64,000 bases of DNA, from NCBI RefSeq assembly GCF_018614585.1, contig NZ_JAGGOI010000007.1, positions 248,001 to 312,000 of the forward strand, read 5' to 3'. Position 1 is the stretch's first letter, and each line of letters begins with the position of its first letter. The notes under the pieces are model-generated. The model did no database searches, was not told the DNA's origin, and worked only from the letters and a program-made list of their open reading frames with translations. Of the stretch, positions 25,499 to 34,167 are shown in pieces. A program made the translations under genes and the position numbers. The DNA is from Streptomyces sp. ISL-1. Lineage in GTDB: Bacteria > Actinomycetota > Actinomycetes > Streptomycetales > Streptomycetaceae.

Positions 25499-25924
25499 TC
25501 AGGCGAGCGAAGCGCTCAGCGTGATCGTCGTACCCGTCAGCGCCTGGCTGACCGGGCAGTTCGCCTTCGCGTCCTCGGCAGCCTTGACGAAGCCGGCCTC
25601 GTCGAGACCCTCCACCTCACCCTCCACCGTGAGGTGGATACCGGTGATGCCGGTGCCGGGCTGGAAGGTCACCTCCGCCTGGGTGTTCAGCCGGGTCGGC
25701 GGGGTGCCGGCCTGGGCGAGTCCGTGCGAGAGAGCCATGGAGAAGCAGCTGGAATGGGCGGCTGCGATCAGTTCCTCGGGACTGGTCTTGCCGTTTGCCT
25801 GCTCGGCACGCGACGGCCAGGAGACCGCATAGTCGCCGATGCCTGAGGAGTCGAAGGTCACGGTGCCCGTGCCCTCGGTGAGGTTGCCCTCCCAGACCGT
25901 GTGCGCCTGACGCTTGGTGGCCAT
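25499..25924 (-). CDS. osmC: OsmC-family peroxiredoxin-like protein
   Basis: A 141-residue thiol-dependent peroxide reductase of the OsmC/Ohr superfamily. The two catalytic cysteines are Cys60 (AAAHSSCFSMALSH) and Cys123 (AKANCPVSQAL). It belongs to the OsmC branch, not the Ohr branch, by the WEGNLTEGTGTV start and SRAEQANGKTSPEELIAAAH segment. It acts in the cytoplasm on organic or inorganic peroxides. I use ATG 25924 (MATKRQAHTV), with GAGGGGAT upstream; the longer 153-residue reading has no ribosome site. It follows zapE on the same strand, 42 bases after its end. The window thus holds two members of the superfamily, this one without a nearby regulator. Confidence 0.92.
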   Translation of the reverse strand: MATKRQAHTVWEGNLTEGTGTVTFDSSGIGDYAVSWPSRAEQANGKTSPEELIAAAHSSCFSMALSHGLAQAGTPPTRLNTQAEVTFQPGTGITGIHLTVEGEVEGLDEAGFVKAAEDAKANCPVSQALTGTTITLSASLA

Positions 25925-25966
25925 GATGCGAATCCCCTCTACGAAAGGTGAGTTACGCACCCGAAC

Positions 25967-27037
25967 CTACTGGTCCACCAAGCCCTTCGCGTCCCGAGCC
26001 AGCGCGGTGAGACGCGAGATCGCCCGGAAGTACTTCTTGCGGTAGCCGCCGTTCAGCATCTCTTCGCTGAACAGTCGGTCGAAAGGCATTCCCGAAGCGA
26101 GCACCGGAACCTCACGGTCGTACAGCCGGTCGGCGAGCACGACCAGCCGCAGCGCCGTCGACTGGTCCGCGATGGGCTGCACATCCGTGAGGCAGACGGC
26201 GCGCAGACCGTCGGCGAGCGCCCCGTACCGGCTCGGATGCACCTTCGCGAGGTGCTCCAGCAGACGCGGGAAGTCGTCCAGGGACGCGCCGTTGGTCGCG
26301 TACGCGGTCTTGGCGACCTGTTCCTCGGAGTACGGGGGAGGGGCCTTTGGCAGTCCGCGGTGGCGGTAGTCCTCGCCGTCGATGCGCAGCGGGCGGAAGT
26401 GCGCGGAGAGGCCCTGGATCTCGCGGAGGAAGTCGGCGGCGGCGAACCGGCCCTCGCCGAGCTTGCCGGGCAGTGTGTTCGAGGTGGCCGCCAGCGCCAC
26501 GCCCGCGTCGACCAGCTTGCCGAGCAGCGTCGAAACGAGAACGGTGTCGCCCGGGTCGTCCAGCTCGAACTCGTCGATGCACAGCAGCCGGTGCCCGCTC
26601 AGGGTCCGCACGGTCTGCTGGAAGCCGAGCGCGCCGACGAGGTTCGTCAGCTCCACGAAGGTGCCGAAGGCCTTCAGTGACGGTTCCGCCGGGGTGGCGT
26701 GCCACAGGGAGGCGAGCAGATGCGTCTTGCCGACGCCGTAGCCGCCGTCGAGGTAGACGCCGCGCGGTCCGGTGGGCGCCGCGGGCTTCCTGGCGAACCA
26801 CCTGCGCCGGCCCGAGCCGCTCGCGTGCGCCCCGCCGAGGCCCGCCGCGAACGAGGCGAGGACCGTGACCGCCTCGCTCTGGCTGGGCTGGTTCGGGTCG
26901 GGGACATACGTATCGAAGCGCACCGAGTCGAAGCGCGGCGGCGGCACCATCTCCGCGACCAGCCGGTCGGCGGGGACATGCGGCTCGCGGGCGCACAGGG
27001 ACAGCGGGGCCGCTTCGGTTATGGCACTGGTCGACAC
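25967..27037 (-). CDS. zapE: Cell division protein ZapE (AFG1-like ATPase)
   Basis: A 356-residue AAA-type ATPase. The Walker A is GGYGVGKTHLL, Walker B is LLCIDEFELDDPGD, and the sensor region LAATSNTLPGKLGEGRFAA is typical of AFG1/ZapE. In E. coli ZapE binds FtsZ and affects the division ring; its mitochondrial homologue aids protein turnover. The Streptomyces role has not been defined to my knowledge. The basic insert GSGRRRWFARKPAAPTG before Walker A is a lineage feature. The start GTG 27037 gives the N-terminus MSTSAITEAAPLS. It is divergent from the reductase gene, with only 37 bases between the starts, so their promoters must overlap. Confidence 0.88.
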   Translation of the reverse strand: MSTSAITEAAPLSLCAREPHVPADRLVAEMVPPPRFDSVRFDTYVPDPNQPSQSEAVTVLASFAAGLGGAHASGSGRRRWFARKPAAPTGPRGVYLDGGYGVGKTHLLASLWHATPAEPSLKAFGTFVELTNLVGALGFQQTVRTLSGHRLLCIDEFELDDPGDTVLVSTLLGKLVDAGVALAATSNTLPGKLGEGRFAAADFLREIQGLSAHFRPLRIDGEDYRHRGLPKAPPPYSEEQVAKTAYATNGASLDDFPRLLEHLAKVHPSRYGALADGLRAVCLTDVQPIADQSTALRLVVLADRLYDREVPVLASGMPFDRLFSEEMLNGGYRKKYFRAISRLTALARDAKGLVDQ

Positions 27038-27074
27038 AGTTCCCAACTGTAAGGGTCGTGCCAGACTGCACGGC

Positions 27075-27911
27075 ATGCGACGTCTGCTCCCTGTGACCGA
27101 CCAGACAGCCGCCGTGGACCGGGAGTGGTCCCTGGACGAGCTGGCCGAGGCCTATGCCTATCCGGCCGACGGGACCGTAGCCGGAACCGAGACCGGGAGC
27201 GGGCCCGGAGGCGGGACGGGTTCCGGAGGAGGCGTCCGTGCCACGGGCCGGGCCTGGCTGCGGGCGAACATGGTCTCCTCGCTGGACGGTGCCGCCCAGC
27301 ACGAGGGCCGCTCGCAGGCCATCTCGTCCGACACCGACATGCGGATCTTCGGCACGCTGCGGGGGCTCGCCGATGCGGTGGTGGTGGGCGCGGAAACGGT
27401 ACGCCTGGAGGGCTACCGCCCGGCCCGCGCCCGGGAGGCCTTCGCCGAGCGGCGGGCCGCTGCCGGTCAGAGCCCCGCGCCCGCGATCGCCGTGGTCAGC
27501 GCCTCGCTCGACCTCGACTACTCGCTCCCGCTGTTCGCCGAGCCGTTGGTCCCGACGATGGTGCTGACCGGGGCCGCCGCGCCCCCGGACCGTATCCGCG
27601 CGGCGGAGAAGGCGGGCGCCGAGGTGGTGATCGCCGGGGACGGGCCCGGGGTGGAGCCCGTCAGGGCGGTACGAGCACTGGCCGAGCGCGGTCTGGTGCG
27701 GTTGCTCACAGAGGGAGGGCCGAGGTTGCTGGGTCAATTCGTGGCGGCCGGGGTACTCGACGAGCTGTGCCTGACCCTGTCGCCGACGATGACGGCGGGG
27801 GACGCGCAGCGGATCGCGGGTGGACCGGCGCTGGCCGTTCCGGAGAGGTTCGCCCTCGCCTCTGTACTGGAGGAGGCGGGGTTCCTGTTCACCCGCTACC
27901 GTCACATCTGA
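27075..27911 (+). CDS. RibD C-terminal-like pyrimidine reductase family protein
   Basis: A 278-residue protein with a dihydrofolate-reductase-like fold of the RibD C-terminal family. Key blocks are LRANMVSSLDGAAQHEGRS, the NADPH-contact strand ADAVVVGAETVRLEGYRP, and LLTEGGPRLLGQFVAAGVLDELCLTLSP. In riboflavin synthesis this fold reduces the ribosylamino-pyrimidine; here there is no deaminase domain and no rib genes nearby, so the substrate may differ. A Gly/Thr-rich insert lies at residues 36-55. ATG 27075 is close to the zapE start on the other strand. It is followed by a 118-base gap. Confidence 0.85.
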   Translation: MRRLLPVTDQTAAVDREWSLDELAEAYAYPADGTVAGTETGSGPGGGTGSGGGVRATGRAWLRANMVSSLDGAAQHEGRSQAISSDTDMRIFGTLRGLADAVVVGAETVRLEGYRPARAREAFAERRAAAGQSPAPAIAVVSASLDLDYSLPLFAEPLVPTMVLTGAAAPPDRIRAAEKAGAEVVIAGDGPGVEPVRAVRALAERGLVRLLTEGGPRLLGQFVAAGVLDELCLTLSPTMTAGDAQRIAGGPALAVPERFALASVLEEAGFLFTRYRHI

Positions 27912-28029
27912 CAATTGGCGGAAGTCGTCGTTCCGGTTCGCGTCGGCCGGTGATCCGGCTGGGCGCACTTAGTCTCGCAAAACCCCGTGCGGGCACGGGG
28001 AAGGATGGTTTCCGCAGAAGGGCCCGGAA

Positions 28030-28500
28030 GTGTTCACAAGCGTATTGATGATCGAGAAGCCCCTGACGTCCGAAGACGTGGAATTCGTCACCACCCTGCA
28101 CGGTGACGAGGCTGTCTCGTTCTTTGTACTGATGCAGCCCCGCGGCGACCAGGCCGACGTGCTGCTGCGGGCCATCGACGACGTGGCTATCGGCGAACTG
28201 AAGGAAGCCGTCCGCGAGGGCGAGGAGCCGGAGGGCCAGGATGCCAAGCCCCTCGCCGAGCGCGCCCTGGACCACTCGCTCGCCGCGCTGCGGGCCGCCG
28301 GCTGCGAGGCCGTGGGCCAGGTCGTCGAGGACCATCCGCTGGACAGGCTGAAGGCGGCCGTCGACGAGTCGAGCGCCGACGAAGTGATCGTGCTGACCGC
28401 GCCGCACTATGTGGAGGAGTTCTTCCACCGCGACTGGGCCTCCAGGGCCCGCCACAAGGTCGGCGTACCGGTGCTCAAGCTATTCGCGCACAGCGAATAG
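28030..28500 (+). CDS. Conserved actinobacterial protein, USP-like fold (often mislabelled indole-3-glycerol phosphate synthase)
   Basis: A 156-residue soluble protein. The sequence alternates short strands and helices (SFFVLMQPRG, SLAALRAAGCEAVGQVVED, DEVIVLTAPHYVEEFFHRDW) in a pattern like a universal-stress-protein or Rossmann-type sandwich. I recall close homologues named indole-3-glycerol phosphate synthase in databases, but the TrpC motifs are absent and the length is about 100 residues short, so I do not accept that name. Start is GTG 28030; an internal ATG at 28048 is possible. It precedes murC by 93 bases on the same strand. True function is unknown. Confidence 0.75.
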   Translation: MFTSVLMIEKPLTSEDVEFVTTLHGDEAVSFFVLMQPRGDQADVLLRAIDDVAIGELKEAVREGEEPEGQDAKPLAERALDHSLAALRAAGCEAVGQVVEDHPLDRLKAAVDESSADEVIVLTAPHYVEEFFHRDWASRARHKVGVPVLKLFAHSE

Positions 28501-28593
28501 GGTGGACCCTCGCACATATCGCATATCGCGAGCACACCTCGCTCGCTGATCTCGCACGCTGATCCAGCTCGTACATCTTGGGGAGACACACGC

Positions 28594-30003
28594 ATGGCAC
28601 CCGCCGTCCCTAGCGCCATGGAACGCCCGCACTTCATCGGCATCGGCGGAGCCGGAATGTCGGGCATCGCGAAGATCCTCGCCCAGCGCGGCGCGAAGGT
28701 GGCGGGCAGCGACGCCAAGGAGTCGGCGACGGCCGAGGCCCTGCGGGCGCTGGGCGCCACCGTCCACATCGGGCATGCGGCCTCGCACCTCGCGGACGAC
28801 GCGACCTGCGTGGTCGTCTCCAGTGCCATCCGCGCCGACAACCCCGAGCTGGCGCGCGCCGCCGAGCTGTCCATCCCGGTCGTGCACCGTTCCGACGCGC
28901 TGGCCTCGCTGATGACGGGCCTGCGCTCGATCGCCGTCGCCGGCACGCACGGCAAAACCACCACCACGTCGATGCTGGCCGTGGCCCTGACCGAGCTGGG
29001 CCTCGACCCCGCGTACGCCATCGGCGGCGACCTCGACGGACCGGGGACGAACGCCCGCCACGGCGAGGGCGACATCTTCGTGGCGGAGGCCGACGAGAGC
29101 GACCGCAGCTTCCAGAAGTACGACCCCGAGGTCGCGATCGTCCTCAATGTGGAGCTCGACCACCACGCCAACTACGCCTCGATGGACGAGATCTATGACT
29201 CCTTCGAGACGTTCGTCGGCAAGGTCGTCCCGGGCGGCACGCTGGTGGTCTCCGCCGACCAGCCCGGCGCCGTCGAGCTCACCTCCCGTATCCGCGACCT
29301 GTCCACGCTGAAGGTCGTCACCTACGGCGAGGCATCGTCCGCGGACGTCCGCGTCCACAAGGTCACCCCGCGCGGCCTCACCAGCGAGGTCACGGTCTTG
29401 CTGAACGGCAAGTTCCTCACCTTCATGGTCTCGGTCCCCGGCCGTCACTACGCGAACAACGCCGTGGCCGCACTCGCCGCCGGCGTCGCCCTCGGCATCC
29501 CGGCGCACAACCTCGCATCGGCGATCGGCAAGTACACCGGCGTCAAGCGCCGCCTCCAGCTCAAGGGCGAGGCCGCGGGCGTCCAGGTCATCGACTCGTA
29601 CGCCCACCACCCGACGGAGATGACCGCCGACCTCGAAGCGATGCGCGGCGCGGCGACGGACGCCCGGCTGCTGGTCGTCTTCCAGCCGCACCTGTTCTCC
29701 CGCACCCAGGAACTCGGCACGGAGATGGGCCAGGCCCTCGCGCTGGCCGACGCGTCCGTGGTCCTCGACATCTACCCGGCCCGCGAAGACCCGATCCCGG
29801 GCATCACCAGCGCCCTGATCATCGACGCGGCGCGCGCGGCGGGCGCGGAAGTGACGGCCGTCCAGGACAAGGCGACCGTGCCCGACGTGGTCGCGGGAAT
29901 GGCGAGGCCCGGTGATCTGGTTCTCACCATGGGCGCGGGCGACGTCACGGACCTCGGTCCGGACATCCTGAAGAAGCTCGACCCGGCCCGCCTGTCGAAC
30001 TGA
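28594..30003 (+). CDS. murC: UDP-N-acetylmuramate--L-alanine ligase
   Basis: A 469-residue cytoplasmic enzyme that adds L-Ala to UDP-MurNAc in peptidoglycan synthesis. The N-terminal UDP-binding motif is HFIGIGGAGMSGIAKIL, the ATP loop VAGTHGKTTTTSML, the metal region VAEADESDRSFQKY and the C-terminal domain motif DSYAHHPTEM. Length is normal. The ATG at 28594 has GGGGAG upstream. In Streptomyces, murC is separate from the division and cell wall cluster, as here; the genes around it are unrelated to the cell wall. msrB follows after 13 bases and is likely co-transcribed. Confidence 0.96.
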   Translation: MAPAVPSAMERPHFIGIGGAGMSGIAKILAQRGAKVAGSDAKESATAEALRALGATVHIGHAASHLADDATCVVVSSAIRADNPELARAAELSIPVVHRSDALASLMTGLRSIAVAGTHGKTTTTSMLAVALTELGLDPAYAIGGDLDGPGTNARHGEGDIFVAEADESDRSFQKYDPEVAIVLNVELDHHANYASMDEIYDSFETFVGKVVPGGTLVVSADQPGAVELTSRIRDLSTLKVVTYGEASSADVRVHKVTPRGLTSEVTVLLNGKFLTFMVSVPGRHYANNAVAALAAGVALGIPAHNLASAIGKYTGVKRRLQLKGEAAGVQVIDSYAHHPTEMTADLEAMRGAATDARLLVVFQPHLFSRTQELGTEMGQALALADASVVLDIYPAREDPIPGITSALIIDAARAAGAEVTAVQDKATVPDVVAGMARPGDLVLTMGAGDVTDLGPDILKKLDPARLSN

Positions 30004-30016
30004 GGGAGCCGTTCTC

Positions 30017-30424
30017 ATGTCGTACGACGTTGACAAGCCGGACGAGCAGTGGCGCGCGGAGCTGTCCCCCGCGGAGTACCAGGTACTGCGGAAGGCCGGC
30101 ACGGAGCCCGCCTTCGTCGGTGAGTACACGGACACCAAGACGGAGGGCGTGTACTCCTGCCGGGCGTGCGGCGCCGAGCTCTTCCGCTCGGACACGAAGT
30201 TCGAGTCGCACTGCGGCTGGCCGAGCTTCTACGACCCGAAGGACACGGACGCGGTCGAGCTGATCGAGGACCGCTCGCACGGGATGGCGCGCACGGAGGT
30301 GCGGTGCGCGCGGTGCGGATCGCACCTTGGGCATGTGTTCGAGGGGGAGGGGTATCCGACCCCGACCGACCAGCGGTACTGCATCAACAGCATCTCGCTG
30401 CGGCTGACGGCTGACGAGGGCTGA
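30017..30424 (+). CDS. msrB: Peptide-methionine (R)-S-oxide reductase
   Basis: A 135-residue repair enzyme that reduces the R-epimer of methionine sulfoxide in proteins. Catalytic Cys122 is in RYCINSIS; zinc is held by Cys48/Cys51 (CRAC) and Cys97/Cys100 (CARC); Cys66 in SHCGWPSF may be the recycling cysteine. The substrate-binding motif GWPSFYDP is intact. Start ATG 30017 is 13 bases after murC, with GAGGGAG overlapping the murC stop, so it is probably coupled to murC. No msrA is adjacent. Confidence 0.95.
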   Translation: MSYDVDKPDEQWRAELSPAEYQVLRKAGTEPAFVGEYTDTKTEGVYSCRACGAELFRSDTKFESHCGWPSFYDPKDTDAVELIEDRSHGMARTEVRCARCGSHLGHVFEGEGYPTPTDQRYCINSISLRLTADEG

Positions 30425-30514
30425 CGGCGGCCGACGAGGGCTGAGCGGGCGCGGCTCCCGAACGACGGGGCAGGTACCTCTTGCGGGGACACATCAGTGA
30501 TTCCGGTCCTGCGG

Positions 30515-30532
30515 GTTAATGCTTGCATTAAC
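30515..30532. promoter_or_regulatory. Operator-like palindrome of a decayed toxin-antitoxin locus
   Basis: GTTAATGC and GCATTAAC form a perfect inverted repeat with the two-base spacer TT. It is AT-rich against the background and sits eight bases before the XRE remnant at 30540, where an autoregulated antitoxin gene would carry its operator. Confidence 0.55.
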
Positions 30533-30539
30533 TTCGCGG

Positions 30540-30671
30540 CCAGTATCGGCGATCGAGCATGGCGACGCGGACCGCACCGAAGTCGCGACCCTGCGGTCGT
30601 ACGTGGAGGCGCTGGGTGGCAGGCTTCGGGTCGTGGCCGACTTCGGGGACACGAATAACACGGTTGCCTGA
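30540..30671 (+). pseudogene. C-terminal remnant of an XRE (HigA-like) regulator
   Basis: Forty-three residues, beginning PVSAIEHGDADRTEVATL and ending in RSYVEALGGRLRVVADF then GDTNNTVA and TGA. The pattern of an SxIExGD recognition helix end followed by LRxYVEALGGxLRVxADFGD is that of the XRE antitoxins of HigBA-type modules. There is no start codon in frame and the first helices of the helix-turn-helix are missing; the operator lies only eight bases away, so an internal deletion is likely. No toxin gene remains up to the VOC gene; 30672-30838 holds nothing I can support. Confidence 0.7.
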
Positions 30672-30838
30672 GCCCTCCAGGTGGCGCGGCAGAGGAGTCT
30701 CCGCCTCCCGTGCGGCGCCCGAGGCGAGCCGGACGTCCTCGCCGTGGGCGGCCGTTCCAGGTCGAAGTTGAAGGCGAACGCCGCGAGTTCGGCGAGGCGC
30801 TGCCGCCGGTGCAGGGCATGTCCGTCATGCGGCCGGAG

Positions 30839-31225
30839 TTACCTGGGCTGCAGCAGGTCCCAGCGGTTGCCGTAGAGATCCTCGAAGACCGCGACCGAGC
30901 CGTAGCACTCGTGCCGCGGCTCCTCCAGGAAGCGCACGCCCGCCGCCGTCATCCTCGCGTGGTCGGCCGCGAAGTCCTCGGTGTGCAGGAAGAAGCCGAC
31001 CCGGCCGCCCGTCTGCGCGCCCACACTGGCGCGCTGGCGCTCGTCCTTGGCGCGGGCCAGCAGCAGGGCGGTGGCGTCGCCCGACCCGCGCGGGCGGACC
31101 ACCACCCAGCGACTGCCGTCCCCGCGGTCGGTGTCCTCGACCAGCTCGAAGCCGAGCGCGCCGGTGTAGAAGGCGATGGCCTCGTCGTAGTCACGGACGA
31201 CAAGGGTGACCAGGGCGATGTACAT
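30839..31225 (-). CDS. VOC family protein (glyoxalase/bleomycin resistance fold)
   Basis: A 128-residue one-domain vicinal-oxygen-chelate protein. Two beta-alpha-beta-beta-beta modules are visible: ALVTLVVRDYDEAIAFYTGALGFELVED and VGFFLHTEDFAADHARMTAAGVRFLEEP, ending YGSVAVFEDLYGNRWDLLQP, where the terminal Glu/Asp and the early residues would bind metal. The family includes lyases, dioxygenases and drug-binding proteins; this member has no clear assignment. It is divergent from the kinase gene, with 47 bases between the chosen starts. Confidence 0.85.
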   Translation of the reverse strand: MYIALVTLVVRDYDEAIAFYTGALGFELVEDTDRGDGSRWVVVRPRGSGDATALLLARAKDERQRASVGAQTGGRVGFFLHTEDFAADHARMTAAGVRFLEEPRHECYGSVAVFEDLYGNRWDLLQPR

Positions 31226-31272
31226 GCGCTCAAGTTATACGTATGACGAAGATCGTTCAACACGATGGAACA

Positions 31273-31923
31273 ATGCGGACCATGCATGCGCCGCCACCCC
31301 CTTCGTACCCACCGCACGTCCTGTACCGCGCCCGCGCCCTCGCCGTCCCCGGACGTCGCCTCGTCCTCGGCATCGCGGGAGCCCCGGGCGCCGGTAAGTC
31401 GACCCTCGCCGCCCATCTCGTCGACGCCCTCGACGGACTCGCCGTCCTCGTACCCATGGACGGCTTCCACCTCGCCAAGGCCGAGCTCGAACGCCTCGGC
31501 CGGGCCGGCCGCAAGGGCGCCCCCGACACCTTCGACGCCGCCGGATACGCCGCGCTGCTCGCCCGGCTGCGCGCCCCCGCCCCGGACGGCACGGTCTACG
31601 CCCCCGCCTTCGACCGCGTCCTGGAGGAGCCGGTCGCCGGCAGCATCCCGGTCGCCCCCGACGTGCCGCTCATCGTCACCGAAGGGAACTACCTCCTCCA
31701 CGACGAAGGCCCCTGGGCGCAGGTCCGTCCCCTCCTCGACGAGGTCTGGTACCTGGAGATCGACGACGCCGTGCGCGTACGCCGCCTTGTCGACCGGCAT
31801 GTGCGGTTCGGCAAGCAACGGCAGTACGCCGAGCGCTGGGTCCACGACTCCGACGAGCCCAACGCCCGGCTGGTCGCCCGCGGCCGCAACCGCGCCGACT
31901 TCGTCGTCACGCAGTCCCCGTAG
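31273..31923 (+). CDS. Nucleoside/nucleotide kinase family protein (uridine kinase-like P-loop)
   Basis: A 216-residue P-loop kinase. Walker A is LVLGIAGAPGAGKSTLAAHL, the phosphate-acceptor motif VPMDGFHLAKAELERLGRAGRKGAPDTFD is that of the PanK/uridine-kinase fold, and the later VTEGNYLL strand carries the base-side Glu. The lid region RRLVDRHVRFGKQRQYAERWV is Arg-rich. Homologues are annotated as nucleoside or fructose kinases; the substrate is not determined by sequence. Start is ATG 31273, although an ATG at 31243 is open in frame; the later one has a GGAACA site. It is followed after 100 bases by an unknown gene. Confidence 0.82.
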   Translation: MRTMHAPPPPSYPPHVLYRARALAVPGRRLVLGIAGAPGAGKSTLAAHLVDALDGLAVLVPMDGFHLAKAELERLGRAGRKGAPDTFDAAGYAALLARLRAPAPDGTVYAPAFDRVLEEPVAGSIPVAPDVPLIVTEGNYLLHDEGPWAQVRPLLDEVWYLEIDDAVRVRRLVDRHVRFGKQRQYAERWVHDSDEPNARLVARGRNRADFVVTQSP

Positions 31924-32023
31924 CCCCCGGGGCCCCGCACGCCCCAGCCCGTGGCGAATGAGCCGGACGGGGTCGGTACGCTCGAATCCCTGGCACGCTG
32001 GCGAACGAGCGAAGGCGGTTGAC

Positions 32024-32977
32024 GTGGGGTTGTTCCGGCGAGGGCCGAAGCGTGACGGACGCGATGCACCCCGGGACCCCGAGTTCTCCTTCTTCTCGGC
32101 CGACGAGGGCACACGCTTCCGCGCCCAGGTGCGGGAAGCCTTCGCCGAATCGGGCCTGGAGGTGACCGTCTACGCCGACGTGGTGACCGACAGCGCGGGC
32201 CGCCAGTTCGGCCTCGCCAACCTCGCCGCCGTCTGCCACAACGACGACCGCGGGCCGCGGGCCTGGCCCGAACTCGTCCGCCAGCACGTCGGCATGGTGC
32301 TGCGCACCATGGACGCCCCCTCCGCGCTCGACACCCTGCCGACCGAACAGATCCGCGCCCAGCTCTACCCCCGCGTCGTCGGCCGCGACGGCTTCAACCC
32401 GGAGAACTTCGGCTACGCACGCCCCCTCGCCCCCGACCTGTACGAGATCATCGCGCTCGACCTCCCGGAGAGCGTCATGATGCTCACCGACGAGGCACTG
32501 GAACCCCTCGGCGACCTCCAGTACCTGCGCGACCAGGCGCTCTACAACCTCAGGGGACTGCCCGTCGAGGGACACGAGACCGTCAAGGACGCCGAGGGCA
32601 TGCGCTTCGAAGTGGTCCTCGGCGACTCCTTCTACACCGCCAGCCGGGTCCTGGCGCTGGACAGCGTCGTACGGCAGGTCACCGGGGAACAGCTCACCGA
32701 CGACGGCGCGCTGGTGGCCATGCCCTTCCGGCACCAGCTCGCCTTCCACGCCATCCACGACGCCGGGATGATCTCCGCCCTCGACGGCATGGCCTCCTTC
32801 GCGGCCTCCAGCTACGTCGACACCCCCGGCGCCATCAGCCCGTACGTCTACTGGTGGCGCCAGGGCACGCTCACCCAGCTCAGCGACCACGACGAGGACG
32901 GCGACGGCCTGCGCATCGTGATCGGCGACGAGTTCCAGGAACTCCTCGAGCGGCTGGTGGCCAAGGGCCAGGAATGA
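32024..32977 (+). CDS. Conserved hypothetical protein
   Basis: A 317-residue soluble protein that I do not recognise as a named family. It begins with a basic segment (LFRRGPKRDGRDAPRDPE), then has FRAQVREAFAESGLEVTVYADVVTDSAGRQFGLANLAAVC, a form that resembles DUF1444-like substrate-free domains, and a later part rich in short helices (ALVAMPFRHQLAFHAIHDAGM). It has no signal or membrane segment. GTG 32024 follows GGCGG by a few bases. It is upstream of the M24 peptidase by 37 bases on the same strand, so they may be co-transcribed. No function can be inferred. Confidence 0.8.
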   Translation: MGLFRRGPKRDGRDAPRDPEFSFFSADEGTRFRAQVREAFAESGLEVTVYADVVTDSAGRQFGLANLAAVCHNDDRGPRAWPELVRQHVGMVLRTMDAPSALDTLPTEQIRAQLYPRVVGRDGFNPENFGYARPLAPDLYEIIALDLPESVMMLTDEALEPLGDLQYLRDQALYNLRGLPVEGHETVKDAEGMRFEVVLGDSFYTASRVLALDSVVRQVTGEQLTDDGALVAMPFRHQLAFHAIHDAGMISALDGMASFAASSYVDTPGAISPYVYWWRQGTLTQLSDHDEDGDGLRIVIGDEFQELLERLVAKGQE

Positions 32978-33014
32978 GCTCGCGCGCCGCACGGGCTGCG
33001 GGCAGGATGGCCCC

Positions 33015-34136
33015 ATGCCCACGACGCCCGCGCCCTTCACCGCCGACGACTACCAGGCCCGGATGGTCCGCGCCGCCGACTCCGCAGCCGAGGCGGGGCT
33101 CGCCGGTGTGCTGGTCGCGCCCGGCCCCGACCTCACGTACCTCACCGGCTACCGGCCCGCGGTCACCGAACGGCTGACCCTCCTCGTCCTCGCCGCGGGC
33201 CGGGACCCCGTCCTCGTCGTCCCCACCCTGGAGGCACCGGACGCCGAGCGGGCCCCGGGCGCGGCCGCCCTGACCCTGCGGGACTGGACCGACGGCAAGG
33301 ACCCGTACGGCGTCACCGCGCCGCTGCTCGATGCGGACGGCCGCTTCGGCATCAGCGACAACGCCTGGGCGATGCATCTGCTCGGCCTGCAGAAAGCGCT
33401 CCCGGGGACCTCGTACGCATCGCTCACCGAAGCGCTGCCGATGCTGCGGGCGGTCAAGGACGCGACCGAGCTGGAGCGGCTTGCCGAGGCCGGCGCGGCC
33501 GCCGACGCGACGTACGAGGAGATCCTCAAGGTCCGCTTCTCGGGGCGCAAGGAGACGGACGTCGCGGCTGATCTCGCCGCGCTGCTCAAGCACTTCGGCC
33601 ACTCCCAGGTCGACTTCACCGTCGTCGGCTCGGGGCCGAACGGCGCCAATCCGCACCACGAGGCCGGTGACCGCACCATCGAGCACGGCGACATGGTCGT
33701 CCTCGACTTCGGCGGCCTCAAGCACGGCTACGGCTCCGACACCTCCCGCACCGTCCATGTCGGCGAGCCGGGCCCCGCCGAACGGCACGTCCACGACGTC
33801 GTACAGGAGGCGCAGCGGGCCGGGGTCGAGGCGGTGAAGCCGGGCGTGGCCTGCCAGGAGATCGACCGCGCCGCCCGCGAGATCATCGAGGAGGCCGGGT
33901 ACGGAGACCTGTTCATCCACCGCACCGGCCACGGCATCGGCGTCACCACGCATGAACCGCCGTACATGATCGAGGGCGAGGGACGGCCGCTGGTGCCCGG
34001 GATGTGCTTCTCCGTCGAGCCGGGGATCTATCTCCCCGGGCGCTTCGGCGTCCGCATCGAGGACATCGTCACGGTCACCGAGGACGGCGGCCGCCGCCTG
34101 AACACCACCTCGCGCGAGATGGCGATCGTTGGGTAG
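33015..34136 (+). CDS. M24 family aminopeptidase P (Xaa-Pro peptidase)
   Basis: A 373-residue cytoplasmic metallopeptidase that removes an N-terminal residue before proline. The creatinase-like N-terminal domain spans about 1-140, the catalytic pita-bread domain follows. The five metal ligands are all visible: Asp in VVLDFGG, Asp in YGSDTSRT, His in RTGHGIG, Glu in FSVEPGIY and Glu in VRIEDIV. Length suits the short PepQ/PepP group. ATG 33015 is supported by the preceding purine run GGGCAGGAT. It is in line after the hypothetical protein and converges on the aldo/keto reductase gene. Confidence 0.93.
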   Translation: MPTTPAPFTADDYQARMVRAADSAAEAGLAGVLVAPGPDLTYLTGYRPAVTERLTLLVLAAGRDPVLVVPTLEAPDAERAPGAAALTLRDWTDGKDPYGVTAPLLDADGRFGISDNAWAMHLLGLQKALPGTSYASLTEALPMLRAVKDATELERLAEAGAAADATYEEILKVRFSGRKETDVAADLAALLKHFGHSQVDFTVVGSGPNGANPHHEAGDRTIEHGDMVVLDFGGLKHGYGSDTSRTVHVGEPGPAERHVHDVVQEAQRAGVEAVKPGVACQEIDRAAREIIEEAGYGDLFIHRTGHGIGVTTHEPPYMIEGEGRPLVPGMCFSVEPGIYLPGRFGVRIEDIVTVTEDGGRRLNTTSREMAIVG

Positions 34137-34167
34137 CAGGGCCTGACCGCCCGTCAGCCGACAGTGC

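Noticed and set aside
26112..27968. 618-residue minus-strand frame over zapE and the reductase
   Set aside because: Out of frame with zapE and antisense to the reductase; low-complexity translation.
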